From NCBI GenBank assembly GCA_046262295.1, contig JBHENC010000004.1, forward strand, positions 248,001 through 312,000: a stretch of DNA of 64,000 nucleotides, written 5' to 3'. The stretch is from JBHENC01 sp046262295. Lineage in GTDB: Bacteria; Acidobacteriota; Blastocatellia; Pyrinomonadales; Pyrinomonadaceae. This document shows positions 50,516 to 59,098 of this stretch, one piece after another; the first letter of the stretch is position 1; each line of letters begins with the position of its first letter. Below the pieces are notes generated by a model. That model was not told the origin of the DNA, made no database searches, and saw only the letters and a list, made by a program, of their open reading frames with translations. The position numbers and the translations under genes were made by a program.

Positions 50516-51088
50516 TTAAAAATCGTCGGGCGTGAGTGTTGAAAGTCCCAGATGCGGCGCGGCGAGAAGGATGCCGATGATTGTTTTGGCGTCTTCGATT
50601 TCGCCGTCCGCGATCATTTCGAGCGCGCGTTCAAGCGGCACGCGCACGACCTGTAATAGTTCGTCCGTCTCGAGTTGCTGCGCCGTTTCCATCAATTCCG
50701 TCGCCAGATAAATCCACAGCTTCTCTTCGCAGAAGCCCGGCGTGGTGAAAAACTCCGTGAGTTTTTCGATGCGCCCGGCAACGACTCCCACTTCTTCTTC
50801 CAACTCCCGCGCCGCACACGCTTCAGGCCGTTCCCCGTCGTTCAGTCTTCCGGCAGGCAACTCCAGAACATAACGCACCGTCGGGTGGCGATACTGCCGC
50901 ACGAGCGCAATCGTGCCGTCGTCGAAGACCGCCACGACGCTCGCGCCGCCCGGATGATGCACGACCTCGCGCGTGTAGGTCTGCTCGCCCTCGCGCACCG
51001 TGTCAATCGTCACATCGAAGATGCGCCCGCGATAAATCTCTTCGCTCGCCAGCACTTCCGGCGCATTCTCTCTATCGGGTGTCGCCAT
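50516..51088 (-). CDS. NUDIX hydrolase, ADP-ribose pyrophosphatase-like
   Basis: About 190 aa from the ATG at 51088 (51097 is also open). The Nudix box is complete (GRLNDGERPEACAARELEEEVGV), with the ADPRase signatures TREVVHHPGGASVVAVFDDG and LVRQYRHPTVRYVLELPAG upstream. The enzyme probably hydrolyses ADP-ribose or a related nucleotide sugar. Located 36 bp downstream of folC in the same transcription unit. Confidence 0.92.
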   Translation of the reverse strand: MATPDRENAPEVLASEEIYRGRIFDVTIDTVREGEQTYTREVVHHPGGASVVAVFDDGTIALVRQYRHPTVRYVLELPAGRLNDGERPEACAARELEEEVGVVAGRIEKLTEFFTTPGFCEEKLWIYLATELMETAQQLETDELLQVVRVPLERALEMIADGEIEDAKTIIGILLAAPHLGLSTLTPDDF

Positions 51089-51133
51089 TGATTTCAACCT
51101 TGAAAGAATTGTTCAAAAGTTTTCCGAGAATTT

Positions 51134-52471
51134 CTACGGTAACGCACGTGCCTGCTCTTCACCACACATCAGATTTTGAATTTCGCCGATAAGATAAAGC
51201 GAGCCGGAGACACACACGACGCCATCGGGCGGCGTGGTTTCGAGAGCTTTGTTCAGTGCTTCCCGCGCCGTGCGCGCGAGTATGAGTTTACTCGAATCGA
51301 AGAAGGGCGGTACAGCCTGTTGTATAGATTCGAGCGTCGCGGCGCGCGGATTTTCAGGCTGCGTGAGAACGATGCGATGCGCCACTGGAAACAGCACCGA
51401 CGCCATCTCGCTTAAATCCTTGTCGCGCATCGCGCCGAAAATCAGAGTGACGGGAGCTTTCACGAATTCTTTGAGGTAGTCATGCAGCACGCGCCCGCCC
51501 GCCGCATTGTGCGCGCCGTCAAAGAGGATGGCGGGCGTGCTGCTGTCGCGCCATTCGAGCCGTCCGGCATGAAACGCTTTTTCGAGTCCTTCGATAATCT
51601 GTTCGCGCGCAATCGAGAATCCGCGCTCGCGTAAAGTTTCGGCCAATCGTATGGCGACGGATGCGTTGATCGTTTGATGGCGGCCATGAAGTGCCAGCAA
51701 CACGTTTTCGTAAGTGTCATGCGGCGTTGCAAAAGTCGCGCGCAAGCGTCCGCGTTGGTTCTCCGTATCAAGCACACGCATCACGCATTCGTCATAGCTC
51801 GGCGTTAAATTGCAAACGCGGCATCGCTCTAAAATTACATTCAAAGCTTCAGGCGCTTGCGGCGCGATGACGGCGGCGGACGTGATGCCGGGACGAATGA
51901 CGGCGGCTTTTTCGGAAGCGATGGCGGCTAGTGTGTTCCCCAGATATTCCTGATGATCTAAGGCGATGGGCGTGATGGCAGCTATTTCTGCGTGTGCGGC
52001 GGTGGTCGCGTCGAGGCGTCCGCCGAGACCCGTTTCGAGGATTGCGAGCGGCACGCCTGCTTCTCTAAAGGCGACGAGCGCGATGGCCGTTATCTGCTCG
52101 AAGAATGTCGGCGGCGCGGGTAACGCTTTTTGTGCGCATAAGTCTTCCACAGCATTGCGCACCGTCGTGGCATAACGCGCAAAATCCTGTGTGGAGATTT
52201 CTGTATCGCCGATGCGTATGCGTTCGGTGATGTTGATGAGGTGCGGGGAAGTATAAAGACCTGTGCGAATGCCTGCGCTGTGCGTTATACGCTGAAGCAT
52301 AACGGCGGTCGAGCCTTTGCCGTTCGTGCCTGCGATTTGAACTTTGGCGAATGCCTTGTGCGGGGAACCAAGAGCGGCAAGAAGTTTTTCGGTGGCGCTT
52401 AATCCTAACTTCATCGTGAGCGTTTCATGACCCAGACCCAACAGGTAACGAAGCGCCTCATCGTAGTTCAT
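51134..52471 (-). CDS. folC: Folylpolyglutamate synthase / dihydrofolate synthase
   Basis: 445 aa. Adds glutamate to folates in the cytoplasm. Mur-ligase fold motifs: P-loop AGTNGKGSTAVML, YTSPHLINITERIRIG, LETGLGGRLDATTAA, ITPIALDHQEYLGNTLAAIASEKAAVIRPG and the C-terminal FDGAHNAAGGRVL. No Shine-Dalgarno is visible at the start. The gap to accD is 23 bp. accD-folC adjacency is common in bacteria. Confidence 0.95.
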   Translation of the reverse strand: MNYDEALRYLLGLGHETLTMKLGLSATEKLLAALGSPHKAFAKVQIAGTNGKGSTAVMLQRITHSAGIRTGLYTSPHLINITERIRIGDTEISTQDFARYATTVRNAVEDLCAQKALPAPPTFFEQITAIALVAFREAGVPLAILETGLGGRLDATTAAHAEIAAITPIALDHQEYLGNTLAAIASEKAAVIRPGITSAAVIAPQAPEALNVILERCRVCNLTPSYDECVMRVLDTENQRGRLRATFATPHDTYENVLLALHGRHQTINASVAIRLAETLRERGFSIAREQIIEGLEKAFHAGRLEWRDSSTPAILFDGAHNAAGGRVLHDYLKEFVKAPVTLIFGAMRDKDLSEMASVLFPVAHRIVLTQPENPRAATLESIQQAVPPFFDSSKLILARTAREALNKALETTPPDGVVCVSGSLYLIGEIQNLMCGEEQARALP

Positions 52472-52494
52472 GTAAATAAGGAATAAGCGCCGCG

Positions 52495-53424
52495 TCAGTC
52501 GGCGGCTTTAGCAAGCTTTGTGGCAGCGGCGGAAGAATTTTCACTTTGACCGGCGAGCGTTTGATGCTCGATTTCCGTATTGACCATAAACTCCAAGAGC
52601 TTAATCAGGTAAGCGCGCATTTCGCGGCGGTCAACGATGGCGTCGAGCATTCCGTGTTCGAGCAAAAATTCCGAGCGTTGAAAATCTTTCGGCAGTTTTT
52701 GCCGGATTGTTTGTTCGATGACGCGCGGGCCTGCAAACCCTATCAAGGCTTTCGGCTCGGCGATAATCACGTCGCCGAGCATCGCAAAGCTCGCCGTTAC
52801 GCCGCCCGTCGTCGGGTCGGTCAGCACGGAGATAAAAGGCAAACGCGCCTCATCCAACTGCGCGAGCGCGGCGGAGACTTTCGCCATCTGCATTAGCGAA
52901 AGCGTGCCCTCCTGCATACGCGCGCCGCCCGAAGCCGCGAAGATAATCACTGCGGCGTGCTCCGCGATGGCGCGTTCAATCAATCTGGTAATCTTCTCGC
53001 CGACCGCCGATCCCATCGAGCCGCCGATAAAGAGCATATCCATCGCGCCCGCGAACACCAGATGGCCGCCGACAGTCCCGCGCCCGCCGATAATCGCTTC
53101 CGGCAAGCCGGACACGCGCCGCGCCTGCTCAAGCCGTTCCTTGTAAGGCTTTGTGTCAACGAACTCGAGCGGGTCGCCGGAAATAACCTCTGCGTCTAAC
53201 TCTTCATACGTGCCTTCATCAAACAACATGGCGAGGCGCGAATGCGCATCAAGGCGAAAATGGTATCCACAGTGCTGGCAGACTTGTAGCGATTCTTCGA
53301 GATCGGGCTTGAAGAGTGCGGCATCGCATTGTAGACATTTGACGAAAATGCCTTCTGTTTTGACGCGGCGTTCGTCTGCCGGAACAGGTTCGAGATTCTG
53401 ATTCTTTTTGCGAAACCAAGGCAT
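52495..53424 (-). CDS. accD: Acetyl-CoA carboxylase carboxyltransferase beta subunit
   Basis: 309 aa. Half of the carboxyltransferase that makes malonyl-CoA for fatty acids. The N-terminal zinc ribbon is CLQCDAALF...CQHCGYHF and the crotonase-type core has the SGGARMQEGTLSLMQMAKVSAAL and PTTGGVTASFAMLGDVIIAEP blocks. A Lys/Ala/Asp-rich tail follows. accA is not in the window. AGAGG precedes the start. Confidence 0.96.
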   Translation of the reverse strand: MPWFRKKNQNLEPVPADERRVKTEGIFVKCLQCDAALFKPDLEESLQVCQHCGYHFRLDAHSRLAMLFDEGTYEELDAEVISGDPLEFVDTKPYKERLEQARRVSGLPEAIIGGRGTVGGHLVFAGAMDMLFIGGSMGSAVGEKITRLIERAIAEHAAVIIFAASGGARMQEGTLSLMQMAKVSAALAQLDEARLPFISVLTDPTTGGVTASFAMLGDVIIAEPKALIGFAGPRVIEQTIRQKLPKDFQRSEFLLEHGMLDAIVDRREMRAYLIKLLEFMVNTEIEHQTLAGQSENSSAAATKLAKAAD

Positions 53425-53566
53425 AGCTTAATTCGACCTCTAAAGAAACGCGGGCGGCTATTTCCCACTCGCGGCTGCTCTTATGAAACGATGCTGCAGA
53501 GGGTAGCACACGAACGATTGAAGCGGAATGCCGAATGTTTTGCGTCGTCCGCATTTTTGCGCGGCA

Positions 53567-54151
53567 TTAAAACTCTATGCCCTGCTGCGCGCGTATGCCC
53601 GCGTTGAAAGGATGTTTGACTTCCGTCATCTCCGTGACCAGATCGGCGGCTTCGATAAGCGCGGGCGGCGCATCGCGTCCCGTCACGACGATGTGCAGCG
53701 CCGGTTGGCTTGCGCGAATCGCGCGAAATTCCTCGACGACTTCTTCGACGGGCAGCATCCCGTAACTTAAAACGTAAACGAGTTCGTCGAAGACCAGCAT
53801 ATCGTAATCGCCGCTGCGCATCTTCTCAACACACAGCATCCATGTCTCGCGCGCCGTTTGGCGATCCTGCTCAGGGTTCTTCGTGTCCCACGTAAAGCCG
53901 TCGCCCATCGTATGCACTTCGATGCCGAGCTTCTCCGCCGCGACGTGCTCGCCGTAACGGTCTGTGCGCGACTTCATGAATTGAATCATGCAGCAGTTGA
54001 GGCCGCGTCCGGCAGCGCGCATCATCAGGCCGAGCGCGCACGTGGTCTTACCTTTGCCGTGACCCGTATTGACCATCAACAGCCCGCGCGTGTTTTCCCT
54101 GTATTCGTCGCGCCGCCATTTATACTTTTTTTCTTTGACCGGAGTGGACAT
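53567..54151 (-). CDS. cobO: Cob(I)alamin adenosyltransferase, CobO/BtuR type
   Basis: 194 aa. Transfers the adenosyl group from ATP to the cobalt of corrinoids to make coenzyme B12. The characteristic P-loop NTGHGKGKTTCALGLMMRAAGRG, QFMKSRTDRYGE, MGDGFTWDTKNPEQD and DMLVFDELVYVLSYGML are present. It is last in the rimP-nusA-infB-rbfA-nrnA run, with no other B12 gene nearby, which points to salvage or genome-scattered synthesis. Confidence 0.95.
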   Translation of the reverse strand: MSTPVKEKKYKWRRDEYRENTRGLLMVNTGHGKGKTTCALGLMMRAAGRGLNCCMIQFMKSRTDRYGEHVAAEKLGIEVHTMGDGFTWDTKNPEQDRQTARETWMLCVEKMRSGDYDMLVFDELVYVLSYGMLPVEEVVEEFRAIRASQPALHIVVTGRDAPPALIEAADLVTEMTEVKHPFNAGIRAQQGIEF

Positions 54152-54228
54152 GGAGTTGTCGAATTAAGAGCTTCGATTAAATTGATTTGAAAATAACGCA
54201 GCCGACGGGTGATTGCTTTATCTGACTT

Positions 54229-55275
54229 TTATTTGCTTATGGATTCCTGCGGCGCGTTCGCATTGGAATCGCCGGATAACAGAATGCCCGGGTCTTCGCA
54301 GTCATCGCTGCGGTTGCCGTTCGAGCGTGCTTCGACGGCCTCTTGCAGGTGGCGCACGATCAATGCTTCGGCCTCTTCCCATGTGCCGTGAAGCGTGCAT
54401 CCGGCAGCGTTGCGATGGCCGCCGCCGCCAAACTTCTCCGCGACACGCGCAACATTAACATCACCCTTCGAGCGCAAGCTGGTGCGGTAAACACCCTGCT
54501 CACCCTCTTTCAAAAGTGCGACGGCTTCGACGCATCCGACGCTCAAAGGATAATTGACGAACCCGTCGGCGTCTTCTTCGCTCGCGCCGGAAAGCTGCTG
54601 CATCTCAAGCGTCTGGCGCATCCACGCGACGCGCCCCGTCGCATCATGCTTCGCAGTTGAAAGCACTGCGCCCAAAAGCTCGATTTTGCTCCAAGGGTAA
54701 CTCGAAAAAACAGCCTGCGCGATCTTCGCCGGTTTGACGCCCGCGCGCACGAGTTCGGACGCCACCTTGAACGTGCGCTCGCTCGTGTTCGAGTAATGAA
54801 ACGAACCCGTGTCCGTGACCAACGCGGTATAGACGCATTCGGCAATCTCTTTGGTGACGCGCACGCCAATCGCCTTGCACAGGTTGTAGATCATTTCGCC
54901 GACAGCCGAAGCCGTCGAATCAATCCAGTTGATATCGCCGAAGAGCGCGGTCGTCGAATGGTGGTCAATATTGACGAGAAATTGTTTGTCGAGATCAATG
55001 AGGCCGGGGCGTGTGGCGTCGGAACATTCGATGACGAACACCGCATCGAACTTCTCGGTCATGGCGGGCGCGACGAGGACTTCTTTTGCGCCCGGAAGTT
55101 TGCGGTAAGCGGGTGGCACGGGATCGTGCATAATCACTTGCACCTGTTTATCGAGGGCGCGCAAAAGCCAGTAAAGGCCGAGCGACGAACCCAGACTGTC
55201 ACCGTCCGGGCGGACGTGTGAGGTAATTGCAAAGTGGCGCTTCGAGTCAATCAACTCGACGACTTGACTGAGCAT
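54229..55275 (-). CDS. nrnA: DHH-family phosphoesterase NrnA (oligoribonuclease / pAp phosphatase)
   Basis: About 348 aa from the ATG at 55275 (a TTG at 55299 is also open). Degrades nano-RNA and 3'-phosphoadenosine phosphate. DHH motifs: SHVRPDGDSLGSSLGLYW, IECSDATRP, VNIDHHSTTALFGDINWID and the DHHA1 GGGGHRNAAGCT. An rbfA-nrnA order after infB is typical. An Asn/Ser-rich tail ends the protein. Confidence 0.93.
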   Translation of the reverse strand: MLSQVVELIDSKRHFAITSHVRPDGDSLGSSLGLYWLLRALDKQVQVIMHDPVPPAYRKLPGAKEVLVAPAMTEKFDAVFVIECSDATRPGLIDLDKQFLVNIDHHSTTALFGDINWIDSTASAVGEMIYNLCKAIGVRVTKEIAECVYTALVTDTGSFHYSNTSERTFKVASELVRAGVKPAKIAQAVFSSYPWSKIELLGAVLSTAKHDATGRVAWMRQTLEMQQLSGASEEDADGFVNYPLSVGCVEAVALLKEGEQGVYRTSLRSKGDVNVARVAEKFGGGGHRNAAGCTLHGTWEEAEALIVRHLQEAVEARSNGNRSDDCEDPGILLSGDSNANAPQESISK

Positions 55276-55378
55276 TTCTTTTTCAAATGAAGGCCACAAT
55301 CGAATAATTAAAACGAAACGCGGGCGACGATTTACACAGAAAAGATTTCCGTCTGTGTTCGTCGCTCGCGCGCTTTAA

Positions 55379-55810
55379 TCATTCCGTGACGCTTTTCCTT
55401 CCATCCTTTTCAGAAATCTCTGGCGCGGAACTGTCCTGAACGGAAACTTCGGAGAATTCTTCGGTCGGCTGGCGGTCTCTTCCGAGTTGTTCCAGCAATT
55501 CATCAACGCGCGAACCGCGTTCCTCCGCCGTATCGCGCACGAAATGTATCTCCGGCGTGTGGCGAAGACCGAGCGCCGCGCCCAACTGCCTGCGCACATA
55601 ATGAGCCGCGTGGCGTAGCGCGACAAGTGCTTCTGCCGCTTCCTCTTCGCTGCCGAGCACGGTGACGAAGACGCGCGCATTACGTAGATTGTCGGAGACG
55701 CGCACATCCGTCACCGTGACCATCGTCACGCGCGGATCATCTAACTCATAACCGACGATCTGCGCAACCTCTCCGCGCAGCATATCGGCCACTCTCTCAG
55801 GACGACGCAT
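55379..55810 (-). CDS. rbfA: Ribosome-binding factor A
   Basis: About 143 aa from the ATG at 55810. Binds 30S subunits and aids maturation of 16S rRNA. Single KH-like domain: RRPERVADMLRGEVAQIVG, DDPRVTMVTVTDVRVSDNLRNARVFVTVLG and LRHAAHYVRRQLGAALGLRHTPEIHFVRD. A C-terminal extension of about 30 residues is acidic and Ser-rich. Follows infB in the operon. Confidence 0.95.
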   Translation of the reverse strand: MRRPERVADMLRGEVAQIVGYELDDPRVTMVTVTDVRVSDNLRNARVFVTVLGSEEEAAEALVALRHAAHYVRRQLGAALGLRHTPEIHFVRDTAEERGSRVDELLEQLGRDRQPTEEFSEVSVQDSSAPEISEKDGRKSVTE

Positions 55811-55827
55811 AATCAAAAACAGGGTGA

Positions 55828-55917
55828 AGAAGTTTTCAGTTTCTAGTTTTTAGTTATCAGCAGCCGGTTGAGCAATATTGCTGGCTAAAAACTGAAAACC
55901 CAAAACTAAAAACTTCT
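55828..55917. repeat. Low-complexity inverted repeat between infB and rbfA
   Basis: AGAAGTTTTCAGTTT...TTTTTAG is partly complementary to CTAAAAACTGAAAAC...AACTTCTT, with CAGCA/TGCTG near the centre. It shares the words CTGAAAAC and AACT with the repeat before pilT. It fills the infB-rbfA spacer right up to the infB stop. Confidence 0.65.
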
Positions 55918-58884
55918 TTACAATTCAGTGGCGGCGATCTTCTCGATGATGTAAGCCTCGATCTGATCGCCGATCTTGATGTCGTTGAAGTTTTCGAGGC
56001 CGATACCGCATTCGAAGCCTTCGCGTACTTCCGAAACGTCGTCTTTGACGCGACGCAGGCTTGCGATGCCGCCTTCCCACGCGACGACGCCATCGCGTAT
56101 CAAGCGCGCACGCGCGTTACGCCGCACCGTGCCGCTCACCACCATGCTGCCCGCAATCACGCCCGCGCGCGGCACACGGAAAATCTGGCGCACATCAGCC
56201 GTGCCGAGAATACTTTCCTTCTCGATGGCTTCGAGCATTCCGATCATCGCCGCGCGAATCTCTTCCTCGACCTTGTAAATAATCGAATGCAGGCGTATGT
56301 CAACGCTCTCTTGTTTCGCAAGCTCTGCGGCGCGCACTTCCGGGCGCACGCTGAAGCCGATGATGACGACCGCCGAACTCGTCGTGCCCGCCTGCGTCGC
56401 CGATGCCAGCAGCACGTCGGATTCCGTAATCGCGCCGACGCCCGAACGAATCACTTTCACTTTCACGCTCTCGGTTGAAAGCTTCTGCAAAGTTGATTTC
56501 AAAACTTCGACGGAACCCTGCACGTCCGCTTTGATGATAACGAGCAGTTCCTTGATCTCGGTTTCGCCGAGCGATTCGATGCCGCGCTTGGTGGTTTGCA
56601 GCAGCGTGTTCTGGCGCGTCAACATCTGGCGATGCTGCGAAATGCTTTGCGCGCGTGTGATGTCCGCGACCACCTGAAAAGATTCACCGGCCTGCGGCAC
56701 GCCCTGAAGTCCTAAGACTTCGACGGGCGTCGCGGGGCCTGCTTCCGTAATGGCTTGCCCGCGATCATCGAACATCGCGCGGACTTTACCGAAAATCTGG
56801 CCGACGATAAACGGTTCGCCGACGCGCAAAGTGCCCTGCTGCACAAGCACCGTCGCCACCGCACCGCGCCCGCGATCAAGCTTGGCTTCAAGCACGACGC
56901 CGGACGCAAGCCGCGTCGGGCTGGCCTTCAGATCGAGAATGTCCGCCGTCAGTAGAATGGTTTCGAGCAACGACTCGATGTTCGTATGCTGGCGTGCGGA
57001 CACTTGAACCATCTCCGTCTCGCCGCCCCATTCGACGGGCTGCAAGCCGTGACCTGATAATTCCTGCTTGACGCGATCCGGGTTCGCTTCCGGCCTGTCA
57101 ATCTTATTAATGGCGACGACGATGGGCACGCCCGCCGCTCGTGCGTGTTCGATAGCCTCAACGGTCTGCGGCATCACGCCGTCATCCGCCGCGACGACAA
57201 GCACGACCACGTCCGTCGCTTTTGCGCCGCGAGCGCGCATCATGGTGAAGGCTTCGTGGCCGGGCGTGTCTAAGAAGACGACGCGGCGCAGTTCCGTCGG
57301 CTTATCAGGATTCTTTACGTGAACGCTGTATGCGCCGATGTGTTGCGTGATGCCGCCCGCTTCTCCAGCGGCGACTTCCGTCGAGCGAATCCCGTCGAGC
57401 AGGGACGTCTTGCCGTGATCTACGTGTCCCATCACGGTGACGACCGGTGCGCGTGGCAATTCGACGTCGTCCGCGTCCGTTGCAATCAAATCTTCAAACT
57501 CTTCTTCGGCGATCATCTCTTCAAAGGGCACGAAAGAGACTTCGTAACCGAAACGCTGGCCTAGCTCAACGGCGACATCGTCGTTCAAAGGTTGGTTGAC
57601 GGTGGCAAAGACGCCGCGTTGCAGCAACAGCGTCACGACATCTTTCGGCGTGATGCCGAGCTTTTCGGCAAACTCTCTGACGGTCGAACCTTCGACGAGA
57701 CGCACGGTTTTGAGTTCTGTGATGTCGGTGCTCGCTCCGGCAGCCATGCCGAGACGCCCGGCGATGCGGTCTTCTAAGGATAAGGCTCTGGGCGGCGGAA
57801 CAAAGTCGCGGTCACCGAATCGTCCGCCCCGGCTATCCGTCGCTTTGCCGCGCCCGCCGCGTGCCGTCGTCGCGCCCGCGCCGCCGCGTGTCGAGCGTCC
57901 GCGCTTGCGTTGATCCGGCGGCGGAATATAAGTGGTCTGCGGCGTTGCGGTTTCGCCGATAGTGCCTGTGCGTTCGTTGCGCGCCAGTGTCGAGCGGGCG
58001 GCGGCGGGACGGTCAGCCCCGCGCCCTCCCCGGACGCCTTCGCGTCGTTCGCGTTCGCGGTCGCGCGGCGATGCCGGAGCCACGACGGGCGGGGGCGCGA
58101 CGACGGGCGCGGGCGCGCGTTCGCCATGACGTATGCCTGCGTTGAGCGCGGCGGCTGTCGGACGCAGTTGCCTGATTTGTCTGGCAGGAGCTGGAATAGT
58201 TGTTGTCAAAATTGGTTGAACCGATACTTGCGATGTTGATGTTGCCGGTTCGGGCGCAGATTCGTCTGCCGTTTGCGGTAGTGCTACCGTTGTGATTGTC
58301 GCGGAACTCGCACCGTTGGTTTCCGGCAAGTCGGTTGCCGACGCTTGAGCGCCGTTGTCGCCGGTTGAATCGAGCGCCGCCGGTTGCTCTTCAGTTAATT
58401 GTGGCGCTGCTTGCGGCAATGTTTCGGGGCTTGCGGCGGGTTGCTCGGCGCGTGCCGCCGGAGCCAGTCTTTTAACCAAACGCGCAGTTGACGACGGTCT
58501 GGATGTTTCGTTGCGATCTTCTGCGGGCGCGGCGGGCTGCTGCTGCCGTGTCGCTTCACTCGGAGCGGTTTGCGACGCAGGTGAAAGAGTCGTTTCGCCT
58601 GTATCCGTGACTGTCGGGGGCGTCGCGGGTGCATCTTCCGAAATTGCCGGAGTTGATTCTGCGGTGGGCTGCGCGGCTTTTTTGACGACGCGCACAACAC
58701 GCGGCGCGGCGGAGTCTTTTTTGGGAAAAACTTCGTTGCGTATTCTATCCGCCAACTCTTTGGAAACGGAGTTGGAGGGCACGCTGACATCCACGCCCTC
58801 GCGCCGGATGCGTTCGATCAGGCGTTTCGAGTCGAGCTTTAATTCTTTCGCTAAATCGTAAATGCGAACCTTGGAAGTGGTCAT
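55918..58884 (-). CDS. infB: Translation initiation factor IF-2
   Basis: 988 aa. GTPase that places initiator tRNA on the 30S subunit. IF2-N domain at the start (KVRIYDLAKELKLDSKRLIERIRREGVDVSVPSNSV), a very long Ala/Pro/Thr- then Arg/Gly-rich linker, a second IF2-N-type unit (GSTVREFAEKLGITPKDVVTLLLQRGVFATVNQPL), the G domain (GHVDHGKTSLLD, DTPGH, NKID), then domains II-IV with conserved C-terminal sequences. The start is fixed by AAGGAG 4-5 nt upstream. The linker has strong strand-specific base composition, which makes many spurious antisense frames. Confidence 0.97.
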   Translation of the reverse strand: MTTSKVRIYDLAKELKLDSKRLIERIRREGVDVSVPSNSVSKELADRIRNEVFPKKDSAAPRVVRVVKKAAQPTAESTPAISEDAPATPPTVTDTGETTLSPASQTAPSEATRQQQPAAPAEDRNETSRPSSTARLVKRLAPAARAEQPAASPETLPQAAPQLTEEQPAALDSTGDNGAQASATDLPETNGASSATITTVALPQTADESAPEPATSTSQVSVQPILTTTIPAPARQIRQLRPTAAALNAGIRHGERAPAPVVAPPPVVAPASPRDRERERREGVRGGRGADRPAAARSTLARNERTGTIGETATPQTTYIPPPDQRKRGRSTRGGAGATTARGGRGKATDSRGGRFGDRDFVPPPRALSLEDRIAGRLGMAAGASTDITELKTVRLVEGSTVREFAEKLGITPKDVVTLLLQRGVFATVNQPLNDDVAVELGQRFGYEVSFVPFEEMIAEEEFEDLIATDADDVELPRAPVVTVMGHVDHGKTSLLDGIRSTEVAAGEAGGITQHIGAYSVHVKNPDKPTELRRVVFLDTPGHEAFTMMRARGAKATDVVVLVVAADDGVMPQTVEAIEHARAAGVPIVVAINKIDRPEANPDRVKQELSGHGLQPVEWGGETEMVQVSARQHTNIESLLETILLTADILDLKASPTRLASGVVLEAKLDRGRGAVATVLVQQGTLRVGEPFIVGQIFGKVRAMFDDRGQAITEAGPATPVEVLGLQGVPQAGESFQVVADITRAQSISQHRQMLTRQNTLLQTTKRGIESLGETEIKELLVIIKADVQGSVEVLKSTLQKLSTESVKVKVIRSGVGAITESDVLLASATQAGTTSSAVVIIGFSVRPEVRAAELAKQESVDIRLHSIIYKVEEEIRAAMIGMLEAIEKESILGTADVRQIFRVPRAGVIAGSMVVSGTVRRNARARLIRDGVVAWEGGIASLRRVKDDVSEVREGFECGIGLENFNDIKIGDQIEAYIIEKIAATEL

Positions 58885-58920
58885 GCACTCCTTCTTCGAC
58901 GCATTGGTAAAACGGCGTCG

Positions 58921-59083
58921 TGCGCTTCAAAAAGGTTAGGGACTCTCGCTTTCCCCCGTAGCCTTTCTCTGTGAAGCGCGCTTTCCGTATCAGAAGGGCG
59001 CAGCCGCGAGAAAAGCGGACTGTGGAGGCGAGTAACTGTGCGCGCCGGTGAAAGGCTTTGACCTTCGGGCGCACACGCTACGG
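58921..59083. other. Structured spacer between nusA and infB
   Basis: No gene (in particular no YlxR-like frame) is seen. Two inverted repeats are present: GCGCTTCA...TGAAGCGC (58922-58979) and GTGCGC...GCGCAC (about 59038-59073, with inner GAAAGG/CCTTC pairing). Processing or attenuation is possible. No T-run is seen. Confidence 0.4.
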
Positions 59084-59098
59084 TTGATCTTGAGACAG

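Noticed and set aside
58745..59074. Minus-strand 109-codon frame between nusA and infB as a YlxR-like gene
   Set aside because: It lacks the YlxR RxC and GRG-type motifs and overlaps the infB start.
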